In this document: piece after piece, positions 17,227 through 27,000 of the stretch
How positions within the stretch are numbered: the stretch's first letter is position 1
Layout: each line of letters begins with the position of its first letter
Origin: CTSoil-075 sp042610375
GTDB taxonomy: Bacteria; Bacillota; Negativicutes; DSM-13327
Length of the DNA: 64,000 nt
Direction: 5' to 3'
Assembly (NCBI RefSeq): GCF_042610375.1
Contig: NZ_JBGJZL010000005.1
Span: 248,001-312,000 of the forward strand
The notes under the pieces: generated by a model
Seen by the model: the letters and a program-made list of their open reading frames with translations, nothing else
Databases searched by the model: none
What the model was told of the DNA's origin: nothing
Translations under genes and position numbers: made by a program

Positions 17227-17979
17227 TTAAAAAATTTCTATTCCGATAGGACAATGATCGCTACCTAATACTTCAGGATAAATCGTAGCAGTTTTTAAAG
17301 AGGTTTGAAGCCGATTTGAGATTAGAAAATAATCAATTCTCCAACCAATATTGCGGGTTCTGGCGTTCATCATATACGACCACCATGTATAAGCATCTTT
17401 CTCATCAGGGTAGAGATAACGGAAGGTATCGGTAAAACCAGATTGTAAGAGTGCAGTCATCTTGCCTCGTTCTTCATCAGTAAAGCCAGCATTACGGCGG
17501 TTGGTTTTTGGATTTTTAATATCAATTTCTTCATGAGCGACGTTAATATCACCACATATAATCACAGGCTTTTTTATATCAAGTTGAGTCAGATAAGCTT
17601 TAAAATCGTCTTCCCATTTCATACGGTATTCTAAGCGTAAGAGTTCTCGTTTTGAGTTTGGCGTGTAGACTGTTACGAGAAAGAAATTTTCGAACTCTAA
17701 TGTGATGATACGTCCTTCTTGATCATGTTCGTCCATGTTCATGCCATAGCTAACGGACAATGGCTTGATACGGCTGAAGACAGCAGTTCCAGAGTAACCT
17801 TTTTTTATAGCACTATTCCAATACTTCTCATAGCCTACAAGGTTCAATTCAGCTTGATCTGGTTGCATTTTAGTTTCCTGAATGCAGAAAATATCAGCAT
17901 CGATATCGTTAAAGAAGTCTTCAAAACCTTTTGTAAGGCATGCACGGAGTCCATTTACATTCCATGATATGAATTTCAT
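17227..17979 (-). CDS. xth: Exodeoxyribonuclease III (AP endonuclease, ExoA/Xth)
   Basis: A 250-residue Mg-dependent AP endonuclease for base-excision repair, the partner step to uracil-DNA glycosylase (encoded at 5031). Catalytic motifs are all present: FISWNVNGLRA, FCIQETKMQ (metal Glu), VTVYTPNSK, ICGDINVAHEEIDIKNPKTN, GFTDTFRYLYP, YTWWSY, IGWRIDYFLIS, and the final LGSDHCPI (catalytic Asp-His). Length and order match B. subtilis ExoA. It is monocistronic. Confidence 0.96.
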   Translation of the reverse strand: MKFISWNVNGLRACLTKGFEDFFNDIDADIFCIQETKMQPDQAELNLVGYEKYWNSAIKKGYSGTAVFSRIKPLSVSYGMNMDEHDQEGRIITLEFENFFLVTVYTPNSKRELLRLEYRMKWEDDFKAYLTQLDIKKPVIICGDINVAHEEIDIKNPKTNRRNAGFTDEERGKMTALLQSGFTDTFRYLYPDEKDAYTWWSYMMNARTRNIGWRIDYFLISNRLQTSLKTATIYPEVLGSDHCPIGIEIF

Positions 17980-18198
17980 TGCTCAACACTCCATTTATAG
18001 ATAAATTTTCATATGATCAAGTCTATCTATAGTATATGAGCAGAAAGAACTTTCAGCAATACTTGATGTACAGGGGTGTGTAAAAATATGAAAAGAAATA
18101 GTGTGATTTTTCGGAGAAAATCTATTATTTGTTAGAGGTATTTACTTATTTTTGTTGAATGGAAATTAAAATGAATATGAAAAAATGAGAGGCACTAT

Positions 18199-20253
18199 AT
18201 GGGAATTGGTCGGAAAGTTCTTGTATTAAATATAACATTAGCTATGGTCTCAGTTCTTTTAGTGTTTATTGTGGGGCATCAGATTTGGAATACAAGTTAT
18301 CTTGCTTTAGAAAAACATGATGTGCGTGATAATACCAATAGAGCTTATGAAGCTTGGAAAGAGGAAATCGATGTTCTCAGTTCTTTTGTAGGTGATTGGG
18401 CTCCATGGGATGAAACTTATTATTTTGCTAAGCAGCCTTGGGATAGTGAATTTGAAAAGAAGAATCTAGATGATGCTGCAATGGAGAATATTAATGTAGA
18501 CATGGTCATTTTAGCTGACCCCTATGGTCATATCATCTATGCAAAAAAAGTAAAGATGGGAAATGTTAAAGAAAAAATAATCTCAGATGAGTTGAGTGTT
18601 CAGGTGAAAAGAATCAATGATCAGTTACCATCACCGATTACCAGGGAAAATAATATAAAGGGATTTATCATGTTATCCGATGGTCCAGCATTAGTGGCAG
18701 CGCAACGGATTGCAACCAGTGAATTTGAAGGACCAAGTCCTGGTGTATTGATTTTTATCCGAAATATAGATGATGAACATATGAAAAAAGTCGCTAAGCG
18801 CGTGCAAGTTGAAATGTCTTTTAGTAAGTATCAGCAAGAACCATCTGTTCTGCAGCCAAACTATTGGCAAACAATTAATGATGAAAGACAAGTCAAAGGG
18901 TATCAAATCATTACAGATATTTATGGCCATGAAAAATATTTATTAGAAACGACCATACCTCGTGATATTTATCAACAAGGTCAACAACAAATGAAGTCTT
19001 ACGCCATATTAACTCTATTATTTGGCGTGGGAATTACAACAATGACTCTTATTTTATTTGAAAATTTGGTTTTTAAACGATTACGAAAGTTAGATGGGTT
19101 TATGAAAAATATTGGGGATGGTGGGAATATTATTGAACGGTTGCAGTTATCAGGTAATGATGAATTTTCACGAACTGCAGCCACGATGAACCGAATGCTT
19201 GATCAAGTACAGCAAACTCAAGAGAAACTTAGAAAGTTAAGTTTATACGATGGACTTACAGGTTTGTATAACCGAAATTTTTTTGAACAAGAAATTAATC
19301 AAATGATTGGTGAAGATACACGGAGTATTGGGGTTATTTCATGTGATGTGGATGGACTAAAATTTGCTAATGATACCTTAGGTCATTCTGTCGGTGATGA
19401 AATGCTAGTGCAAACATCACATATTATTACACAGGTATTAGGAAACCAAGGAAAAGCCATTCGTATGGGTGGAGATGAATTTATTATATTACTTTTTAAT
19501 GTTGATGAGGAATACATTAAGATCATCTGTGGAAAGATTAAAGAAGCGTTACAGCAAATCAATGTACGAAGGAATAATTTTAATTTACAATTATCAATGG
19601 GTTGGGAATATGATGATATCCAGCCCATTGATAGGGAACTCATTTTAAATATGATCCGAAAAGCTGATGATGGAATGTATCGTCAGAAATTAGCCAATAG
19701 TTTTGAAAAACGTCGTTTAATGATGCAAGAAATTATGGAGATGTTAAATCGCCGTGATTATCTTAATGAAGGACATGGTGACAGGGTAGCAGACATGGCA
19801 AGGCGCGTTGGCGAGGCTATTGGTCTTGATGAATCAAAACTAGATCATTTAAGAATTTTAGGTAAGTTTCATGATGTGGGTAAAGTTGGTATTGCCGATG
19901 AGATTATAGTTAAATATGGGATGCTGACTGTTGATGAAAAAATTGAAATGGAGCGGCATTCTGAGATTGGGTATCGGATTGCCCAAATGATCCCAGAGCT
20001 AATCCCTATTGCTGATTTTATTCTTAAGCATCATGAATGGTGGAATGGTCAAGGGTATCCTATTGGTCTACAAGGATTGGAAATACCGATTGAAGACCGT
20101 ATTCTATCGATTGTTGATGCCTATGATGAAATGACGAGCGACCGTCCTTATCGAAAAGCAATGACACAGGATGATGCTTTAGCTGAATTACAGAGATTGA
20201 GCAGTATACAATTTGATGCAGAATTGGTTCAAATATTTAAAAAGATTATTTAG
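18199..20253 (+). CDS. CHASE4-GGDEF-HD-GYP cyclic-di-GMP signalling protein
   Basis: A 684-residue membrane sensor. A helix at about 8-28 and another at about 275-295 flank a periplasmic CHASE4 domain that contains the hallmark FVGDWAPWDETYYF. A HAMP-like linker leads to a GGDEF domain with an intact IRMGGDEFIIL (about residue 423). An HD-GYP domain follows (from about 515) with GHGDRVADMARRVGEA, FHDVGKVGI and HHEWWNGQGYP. Making c-di-GMP (GGDEF) and breaking it (HD-GYP) are thus both possible; which dominates is unknown. It is monocistronic with GAGAGG as ribosome site. Confidence 0.92.
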   Translation: MGIGRKVLVLNITLAMVSVLLVFIVGHQIWNTSYLALEKHDVRDNTNRAYEAWKEEIDVLSSFVGDWAPWDETYYFAKQPWDSEFEKKNLDDAAMENINVDMVILADPYGHIIYAKKVKMGNVKEKIISDELSVQVKRINDQLPSPITRENNIKGFIMLSDGPALVAAQRIATSEFEGPSPGVLIFIRNIDDEHMKKVAKRVQVEMSFSKYQQEPSVLQPNYWQTINDERQVKGYQIITDIYGHEKYLLETTIPRDIYQQGQQQMKSYAILTLLFGVGITTMTLILFENLVFKRLRKLDGFMKNIGDGGNIIERLQLSGNDEFSRTAATMNRMLDQVQQTQEKLRKLSLYDGLTGLYNRNFFEQEINQMIGEDTRSIGVISCDVDGLKFANDTLGHSVGDEMLVQTSHIITQVLGNQGKAIRMGGDEFIILLFNVDEEYIKIICGKIKEALQQINVRRNNFNLQLSMGWEYDDIQPIDRELILNMIRKADDGMYRQKLANSFEKRRLMMQEIMEMLNRRDYLNEGHGDRVADMARRVGEAIGLDESKLDHLRILGKFHDVGKVGIADEIIVKYGMLTVDEKIEMERHSEIGYRIAQMIPELIPIADFILKHHEWWNGQGYPIGLQGLEIPIEDRILSIVDAYDEMTSDRPYRKAMTQDDALAELQRLSSIQFDAELVQIFKKII

Positions 20254-20299
20254 AAAAAATCCTAGGAAAATTCAATGAGAATTTATCTAGGATTTTTTT
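20254..20299 (+). terminator. Terminator after the CHASE4 protein gene
   Basis: AAAAAATCCTAG/CTAGGATTTTTT arms starting immediately after the stop codon, with an AT-rich 20-base loop and U-tracts on both strands. Confidence 0.85.
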
Positions 20300-20325
20300 A
20301 TGAAAGTGGGATTATAGTTTTTCTA

Positions 20326-20354
20326 TTAAGAAAAATTTAAGAATATTATATAAT
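20326..20354 (+). promoter_or_regulatory. TTAAG direct repeat and -10 before the DUF4405 gene
   Basis: TTAAGA at 20326-20331 and TTAAGA at 20337-20342 are exactly 11 bp apart, one helical turn, the usual layout for an OmpR-family dimer. TATAAT at 20349-20354 follows 17 bp after the first repeat, so the first repeat occupies the -35. The same repeat occurs at 23001-23017 upstream of the gene on the other side of the two-component system. Binding by that regulator is inferred. Confidence 0.5.
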
Positions 20355-20426
20355 AATATAGGTATCACTTAATTATAAGATTAAGGATATGACGATCGTA
20401 GTCAAAGGAAAAAGGGGAAATTATTA

Positions 20427-20804
20427 ATGTTTTCTAAAGTCGAAAAAAATTATTTAATTAATATTATGTTAGTCAGTATTAGTTTAGTATGTGTCCTTAC
20501 GGGAATTGGTTTATCAATTAAGCCAGCATTTCTTATGCCAATTCTAATCTCCATCAAGTTTAAATCTCTTCATGAATGGACAGGATATATACTTACCATT
20601 TTAATGATCTGGCATGTAGTGATGCATTCTGATTGGATAAAATCCATGACAAAAAACATGTTGAGCAGCAAGAAAAAACTCATTGCAACGGTTCTAACTG
20701 GGTTAATCGCTCTTGGTATCTGTGTCTCAATATCAACCATGTTACCTGATTCGAAAATGCCTAGTGGTAAAGAAGTAAAACAACCTTATACAAAAAATCT
20801 GTAG
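20427..20804 (+). CDS. DUF4405-type small membrane protein
   Basis: A 125-residue protein with three hydrophobic helices (about 12-45, 50-70 and 85-105). Two histidine-containing helices, LHEWTGYILT and WHVVMHSDWIKSM, match the DUF4405/cytochrome-b-like pattern, in which paired histidines may hold heme. No enzyme partner is evident. It precedes the OmpR-type two-component genes, from which it is separated by a terminator. The shared TTAAG operator suggests it belongs to that system's regulon. Confidence 0.78.
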   Translation: MFSKVEKNYLINIMLVSISLVCVLTGIGLSIKPAFLMPILISIKFKSLHEWTGYILTILMIWHVVMHSDWIKSMTKNMLSSKKKLIATVLTGLIALGICVSISTMLPDSKMPSGKEVKQPYTKNL

Positions 20805-20826
20805 TAAGATTTCAATGATAATCTAT

Positions 20827-20853
20827 AAGACTTGGAATAAGCCAAGTCTTATT
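20827..20853 (+). terminator. Terminator, AAGACTTGG/CCAAGTCTT type
   Basis: Nine-base arms around a short AATAAG loop with a TATTTG tail. It is related in sequence to the hairpins at 10224 and 36671. Confidence 0.75.
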
Positions 20854-20900
20854 TGTTATTTGGAGAATCAAATGTATATGTGAGAGGTGGAGAAAGACAA

Positions 20901-21581
20901 ATGAAAATTTTAGTTGTTGAAGATGATGGAATGCTGCGAGATGCTATTAATTCTGTACTCAAAGGTGAAGGATATAATGTTGAAGAGACTGACAATGGTG
21001 ATGAAGGTTTATTTTTAGCTGCGCAAGAAATTTATGATTTATTAGTATTAGATATTATGCTTCCTGGGTTAAACGGACTTGGGATTGTACAAGAATTGCG
21101 CGAAAAAAACATTCAAGTTCCTGTACTATTTCTGACAGCAAAAGATAGTATTGAGGATCGTGTAGCTGGCTTAAACATTGGAGGGGACGATTATTTGGTA
21201 AAACCATTTGCTGTAGCTGAACTTTTGGCTCGGGTAAAGGCATTGTTACGGCGTAAAGCTGGCAGCTCAGAAGAATTAGTTGTATATAAAAATATTTCTC
21301 TTCATCATAAATTACAAGAGGCATATTATGAATCAATGCCTATGGGACTTACAGCAAAGGAATATGAACTGATTGAGTATTTGATCTTAAATCGCGAGCG
21401 AATTTTAACTCGGGAACAAATCTTTGATCGGCTTTGGGGTTATGAATCAGAGAGTAGTTATGGAATTGTTGATGTATATGTTCATCATCTTCGAAAAAAA
21501 ATGTTAAACCTTGGTTGTGATCATTTTATTCGTACCGTACGTGGTGTGGGGTATATGTTAAAAGATGATCGTCACGTATGA
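20901..21581 (+). CDS. OmpR/PhoB family response regulator
   Basis: A 226-residue two-component regulator. The receiver domain has acidic residues Asp8/Asp9, phosphoacceptor Asp51 (LLVLDIMLPG), Thr in LFLTAKDS and Lys in LVKPFAVAEL. The C-terminal winged helix contains LTAKEYELIEYLILNRERIL, then YGIVDVYVHHLRKKM and RTVRGVGYML. The start is ATG 20901 after AGAGGTGGAG; a longer frame to 20853 lacks both a ribosome site and family conservation. The cognate kinase follows 30 bp downstream. The flanking genes share a TTAAG direct repeat that could be its operator. Confidence 0.94.
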   Translation: MKILVVEDDGMLRDAINSVLKGEGYNVEETDNGDEGLFLAAQEIYDLLVLDIMLPGLNGLGIVQELREKNIQVPVLFLTAKDSIEDRVAGLNIGGDDYLVKPFAVAELLARVKALLRRKAGSSEELVVYKNISLHHKLQEAYYESMPMGLTAKEYELIEYLILNRERILTREQIFDRLWGYESESSYGIVDVYVHHLRKKMLNLGCDHFIRTVRGVGYMLKDDRHV

Positions 21582-21611
21582 TCATTCATTTCTAGAGGAT
21601 AGGAGCGTTTT

Positions 21612-22967
21612 ATGTTACAAACAGTTTCTGCGATGTTTAAAAAAGTAATGGTAAAGTTAACGATACTCAACTCAACGGTTCTGCTGTTAGTATTTATCAT
21701 TTATAGTACTGTCATTTATACGTATATTAATCAAAAATTATTTGATACGATCGATTCTTCCATGATACAAGCAATAACAGATTTTAGTGGTTATAATACC
21801 CAAGGCTTTCCTTATCGTCAATTTCAAAATCAAAATGGAAAAATGAAATTACCTCATCCTGAAGACGAACATCGTAAACCTCCACCATTAGTTGATTTGA
21901 GAATATTAGTTGTAGCCGAAGACGTGGATGGTCGTATACTACTTCCCCAGCCTAACGAGAAAATTGATATTGAAGACGTGGCGATGTTATTAGAGAATAC
22001 TGTTAATGATATTCCTCAAAGTAAAACAATCAATGAACATGATTACCGTATGCTCAGTATTTCTTATGCAGTCGATTCTTATCCGATGGTACGTGTAGGT
22101 AAGGAAAAAATGATTGCTGTAAAAAAGATCAGTGCGATTACTGTTGTTGATCCTGAAGTGAGTATGCTCAAGCGTCTAGTGGTTATTATTATGTTTGGAA
22201 CAGTGATTGGCTTTTTTGTTATTATCGGAGTTGCTTATTATTTAGCAAGGCGTGCTCTTGTACCAATTAAAGCTTCTTGGGATAAACAGCAACAGTTTGT
22301 AACTGATGCTTCCCATGAATTACGAACTCCTATTGCTGTTATCAAATTGAATACGGAACTGCTGCTTCATAATCCAGATCATACGATTGAAGAAGAAAGT
22401 ATCAGGATTGCTGGAATCCTGAAAGAAAGCACTCGAATGGGGAAATTGGTTGCCACCTTGTTAACTTTAGCGCGAGCCGATTCGAATCAAATCGAAATGG
22501 AATTTCATACTGTTTTACTTCCAGAACTCATTTCTGATATCATTCAACGATTTGAGCCGATTGCAGAGATGAAAGAAATTGGCATTGAGATAAAACTTGA
22601 TCCTCATATGGAAGTGATAGGGGACAAGGAACGCTTACATCAACTATTGGTTATTTTACTTGATAATGCAGTTAAATATACGCCTCAAGGCGGTTTGATT
22701 ACAGTCACTGGATATAGTAAGAATGGATTTGCCCAACTCTTCATCAAAGATACTGGTATTGGCATTTCAACAGAGGAACTACCTTTTGTATTTGAACGTT
22801 TCTATCGCGGTGATAAAGCACGATCAAGGGACGATGGGGGAAGTGGTTTAGGACTTGCCATTGCAAAATGGATTGTGGAGAAACATGGTGGGAAAATACG
22901 CGTTGAGAGCATCAAAGGAGAAGGTGCCCAATTTCAACTGCAATTACCATTAGAAAAAAAGATATGA
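21612..22967 (+). CDS. Sensor histidine kinase, HisKA class
   Basis: A 451-residue membrane kinase. Two helices (about 14-36 and 190-212) flank a periplasmic sensor of about 150 residues that is rich in Pro, Lys and His near residues 75-95 (KLPHPEDEHRKPPPLVD). The H-box is FVTDASHELRTPIAVIK (phosphoacceptor His). The ATPase has the N-box LLVILLDNAVKYTP, G1 IKDTGIGIS, F-box VFERFYRGD and G2 GGSGLGLAIAKWI. It forms a pair with the regulator upstream. The Spy/CpxP-like protein encoded next suggests an envelope-stress or metal sensor, by analogy with CpxA; this is inference. Confidence 0.93.
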   Translation: MLQTVSAMFKKVMVKLTILNSTVLLLVFIIYSTVIYTYINQKLFDTIDSSMIQAITDFSGYNTQGFPYRQFQNQNGKMKLPHPEDEHRKPPPLVDLRILVVAEDVDGRILLPQPNEKIDIEDVAMLLENTVNDIPQSKTINEHDYRMLSISYAVDSYPMVRVGKEKMIAVKKISAITVVDPEVSMLKRLVVIIMFGTVIGFFVIIGVAYYLARRALVPIKASWDKQQQFVTDASHELRTPIAVIKLNTELLLHNPDHTIEEESIRIAGILKESTRMGKLVATLLTLARADSNQIEMEFHTVLLPELISDIIQRFEPIAEMKEIGIEIKLDPHMEVIGDKERLHQLLVILLDNAVKYTPQGGLITVTGYSKNGFAQLFIKDTGIGISTEELPFVFERFYRGDKARSRDDGGSGLGLAIAKWIVEKHGGKIRVESIKGEGAQFQLQLPLEKKI

Positions 22968-22999
22968 ATGTATGATATATGACCTTCTTCTTTTTACAT

Positions 23000-23032
23000 T
23001 TTAAGAAATTTTTAAGAAAACAAATGCATAAT
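23000..23032 (+). promoter_or_regulatory. TTAAG direct repeat before the Spy/CpxP-like gene
   Basis: TTTAAGAAA ending at 23008 and TTTAAGAAA ending at 23019 form an 11-bp direct repeat. A CATAAT (23027-23032) may be the -10. The repeat matches that at 20326-20342. A regulator-binding role is inferred from spacing and position. Confidence 0.5.
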
Positions 23033-23071
23033 AGGGGTGTAGGCAAATAATAAAAGGATAGGTGAGTCATA

Positions 23072-23851
23072 ATGAATAAGAAATCACTATTAGCTCTGAC
23101 TCTTGGTGTAAGTTTAGCAGTGGGAAGTTTGGTCATGGGGACCAATACGATGGTTCAAGCAAATCAAAGACCAGCAGGTATGGAACAAGAAGAGGGTCGA
23201 CCAGACAAACATGTAAGACCTATGTTTAATAAAGAACACCAAGAAGAGTTATTAGCACTGTTACAAATTGATGAACAAACTTTTAGACAAGAAAAAGAAA
23301 GTGGTAAGTCACTGGCGGAAATTGGAGCAGAGCATAATGTTTCGCGACAAGAAATTGTTGACTTGGTTTTAAAACATATGAATCAGCATTTGGATAAAGG
23401 CGTGGCAGAAGGTCGATTGACTGAAGACCAGGCTAAAGAGATGAAAAACCATGCTGCAGAAAAAGCCCAAGAGATGGTTGATGGAAAACATATGGGATTT
23501 GATAAAAAACATGGTGATAAAAATGGATGTCATAGAGAACCTATGCATAACAAACAAGATCAACAAGAACTTTTAAAGTTGCTCAAAATTGATGAGCCAA
23601 CTTTTAAGCAAGAAATAGACAGTGGTAAGTCATTGGGACAAATTGCAACAGCACATCATGTTTCACAACAAGATATCGTCAATCTCATGGTCAAACAGAT
23701 GAGTCAACATATTGACAAAGAATTAGCTGAAGGAAAATTGACTAATGAACAAGCTAATGAAATGAAGCAACATGCTGCTGAGAAAGTTAAAAAAATGATT
23801 GATCATCCCATGATGAAACATCATCAACAACATGAAAGCAAACAAAATTAA
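23072..23851 (+). CDS. Secreted protein with two Spy/CpxP-like helical repeats
   Basis: A 259-residue exported protein. The signal peptide is residues 1-30 (cleavage near VQA/NQR). The mature protein is an internal duplication: two blocks of about 95 residues each run QxELLxLLxIDExTFxQExxSGKSL, then a second segment xxIxxxHxVSxQxIVxLxxKxM, and end in LTEDQAKEMKNHAAEK (block 1) or LTNEQANEMKQHAAEK (block 2). LTxxQ is the motif of the periplasmic Spy/CpxP chaperones. The protein is rich in His and Met, which could bind metal. It directly follows a two-component pair and shares its putative operator. The Spy link is from motif and context only; the repeat is also seen in uncharacterised Firmicutes proteins. 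Confidence 0.75.
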   Translation: MNKKSLLALTLGVSLAVGSLVMGTNTMVQANQRPAGMEQEEGRPDKHVRPMFNKEHQEELLALLQIDEQTFRQEKESGKSLAEIGAEHNVSRQEIVDLVLKHMNQHLDKGVAEGRLTEDQAKEMKNHAAEKAQEMVDGKHMGFDKKHGDKNGCHREPMHNKQDQQELLKLLKIDEPTFKQEIDSGKSLGQIATAHHVSQQDIVNLMVKQMSQHIDKELAEGKLTNEQANEMKQHAAEKVKKMIDHPMMKHHQQHESKQN

Positions 23852-23869
23852 GAAGTAAATTAAATGATC

Positions 23870-23920
23870 AACACCCCCTGTTTAGTTTCAACTATGAAGC
23901 TAAACAGGGGGTGTTATTTA
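23870..23920 (+). terminator. Terminator after the Spy/CpxP-like gene
   Basis: Perfect 16-bp GC-containing stem AACACCCCCTGTTTAG with a 14-base loop, followed by ATTTATAA. Very stable. Confidence 0.88.
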
Positions 23921-24006
23921 TAATATTTAATTCAATGTCGATAGCAGGATATTGATGTAGAAATATCGAAATTTTCAAAGTAACATGTGGATAAAGGAGA
24001 TATTAT

Positions 24007-27000
24007 ATGGCTCGCTCAATTCGTCACCAACTGACATTGATTATTTGCTCGTTAATTGTGCTTGTTCTCACCGTAGCTCTGGTGATGAGTTATTATTTTG
24101 TTGCCAAAGATTATGAAGAAAAAATGCAACAAACTAATTTAGTGATGGCTGAGAGTCTGGGAAATAATATTGCTCAGTTTATGCAAAATGCCTACAATAT
24201 TAACGCAATGATTGCCCAATCGCCTGATATAAAAAATTTTGATGAAGAGAAGCAAGGGCAATTACTAGTTAATATTGCTAGTCAATATCCCTTTTTTCAA
24301 CTTTTGGCGATTCATCATCTCAATGGTGATCAAAGTGCTCGTTCAAGTGGTACGTTAGCTAATCGCTCTGAACGTTGGTGGTTCAAAAAATTTATGCGAG
24401 AAAGAAAAGATTATATCAGTAAAACTTATTATTCTTTATTTTCTGAGTCGCCGATTACAACTATCAATCATGGAGTGTACAAAGATGGTCAGTTAGTTGG
24501 TCTTCTTATGGCTGATATTGAAACATCAAAAATACAACAAATGGTGGAAAATTATAGCTCGGGGGCGGGTAGCTATGCTTATCTTCTAGATAGTGAAGGG
24601 GTCGTGATTGCTCATCCTGATCGGCAACAGGTGGCGAATCTTTATAATTATAAAAATATGAAGGCTAGTGTATTACTGCGTGATGAAAATGGTAACATTG
24701 TCCACAATGAACGAAATAATGAACGAACTCAAGACATTGATTTTTCAGTACCTCCTTCTTTACAGGTGATCGTTAATAAAGTGACGGAAGGCGAGACTGG
24801 GGTAGGAGAATATACTGATCTTAATGGGGATACATACATCTGTGCGTATCGTACGATTTTATTACCAGGGCATTCTGACCCATGGAGCTTGATTGTGGTG
24901 CAGAAAAAAAGTGCAGCTTTAGTCTTTTTGTATCATACGACGATTAAAAATGGTGTCATTGGAATCGTGATTACCTTTTTGGCGGGACTAGTCACTTTGC
25001 TTTTTTCTCGTCGATTGACTAATCCATTGATTGAGATTGTCAATGCTACCAATAAAATAAAAGAAGGAGATTTAACGATACGTTTGACTGTTGATTCACT
25101 AAATGAAATTGGTATACTTGCGATTAATTTTAACCAAATGGTGTCTGAATTGCAGCAACATCGGGATCGTTTACAAGAGTTAGTTGAAGAACGCACAGGA
25201 GAACTAGGAGCTGCCAATCAAGAATTGACAGCCATGAACGAAGAAATTATCGCAATGAATGAAACCCTAGAAGATACAAATGAACAATTGTGTAATGAAA
25301 ATAAACTCAGACAAAAAATAGAAGAAAATCTTTTATTAAGAGAACGACAATATCGAGCTACGACAAGTTTATTGACACGTCCGGTTGAAGAGTTTGAAGG
25401 CCTTTTAGAGTCAATTCTACAAGGAGCTCTTCAATTGGTTAATGCACCTGATGGTTACATTGCCTTGTATGATGATCTTGGAAAGGGTTTTTGTACTTAC
25501 TATGGGAGTGGAATTTGTGAACATTGGATTAAGTCCTTAGTGTTAGCTGAGAGCGAGATTGTAAGACGAGTTTATCATACTGGTGAGATTGTCGCAGTGG
25601 ATGACTATAAAGAATATCCTAATCGCTTAGATGATCAGAGATTGGAGAATGTTGCTAGTGTCATTATGCTTCCCTTAAAACACGAGGATCAGGTAAAGGG
25701 GATTCTTTGCGCAAGTTGGAGGAATGAGATACATTTTATAACGACGGAAGACGTAAAGGTTTTACGACAGTTTTGCGATCTAGGTTCTGTGGCTATAGAA
25801 CGCACAAATATCCACAAGAAGATTCATCAGATGGCTTTTTATGATGCGTTAACGGGTTTGCCTAATCGAGAGAGTTTACAGTCCTATATGACAAAAGAAT
25901 TAAAGATGACTCATGGCAGCGAAATCGCAGGTGCAATTTTATTCGTTGATATTGATGATCTTAAATCAGTGAACGATAGCTTTGGACATTCTTGTGGTGA
26001 TGGTATTATTAATACAGTTGCCAAGCATATTATGACTGCAGTTGGTCGCGATGTATTTGTCGCTCGGAGTGGTGGTGATGAATTTAGTATTGTCTTGTCC
26101 GGTGAAGAGAACCGAGAAAATATTGCTAAAATTGCCGATAACATTCTTGAGGTACTTTGCCAAGAATATGAAGTGGCTATGGAACACCTTCATATGTCAG
26201 TCAGTATTGGAGTTGCTCTTTATCCCGGTGATAGTGATAATGTTGAAGAACTTATCAAAAAAGCGGATAGTGCTATGTATGCGGCAAAAAGAGCTGGTAG
26301 AAGCTGTTGGCGGTTTTATGAGCCAGTCTTTTTTCAAGAAACCTATGAAAAGATGATGCTCACAAATGGATTACGTCGTGGGCTAGAGCGTGGGGAACTA
26401 TCTTTAGCTTATCAACCACAACTGAATATTACAGGCGATGATGTTATTGGATTTGAGGCATTACTTCGATGGAATAGTTCGGAACATGGCTTCGTATCGC
26501 CCGTTCGTTTTATTCCATTGGCAGAACAAAGTGGATTGATTTTGCCAATTGGGCAGTGGGTAGTTCGTGAGGCTTGTCAATTTGCTAGGAGACTTGCAAA
26601 TATGGGAAAAGATCGAATTCATGTCGCTGTGAATATATCACCGAAACAACTGCTCGCCGAAGATTTTGTTGAGAGTATTTATAGAAATATCCAAGAAGCA
26701 GGTATAGGGCCAGAACAAATTGAGATTGAAATGACTGAAAGTGTTCTGATTGAATCATTAGAAGAAAGTATTCTTAAACTCAATCAATTGCGTGATCTTG
26801 GCATAACAATTTCATTAGATGATTTTGGTACTGGTTATTCTTCATTGACTTATTTGAGAAGTTTGCCAGTAGGAGTATTAAAAATTGATAAGTCTTTTAT
26901 TGATCAAATTATTACAGATAAAACTCAGCTACAAGTGTTTGGGACCATCATTAATTTGGGGCATACACTGGGATTGACAATTGTGGCCGAAGGGGTGGAA

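Noticed and set aside
20853..20900. N-terminal extension of the response regulator
   Set aside because: The 16 extra residues lie upstream of the AGAGGTGGAG ribosome site and are not part of the receiver fold.
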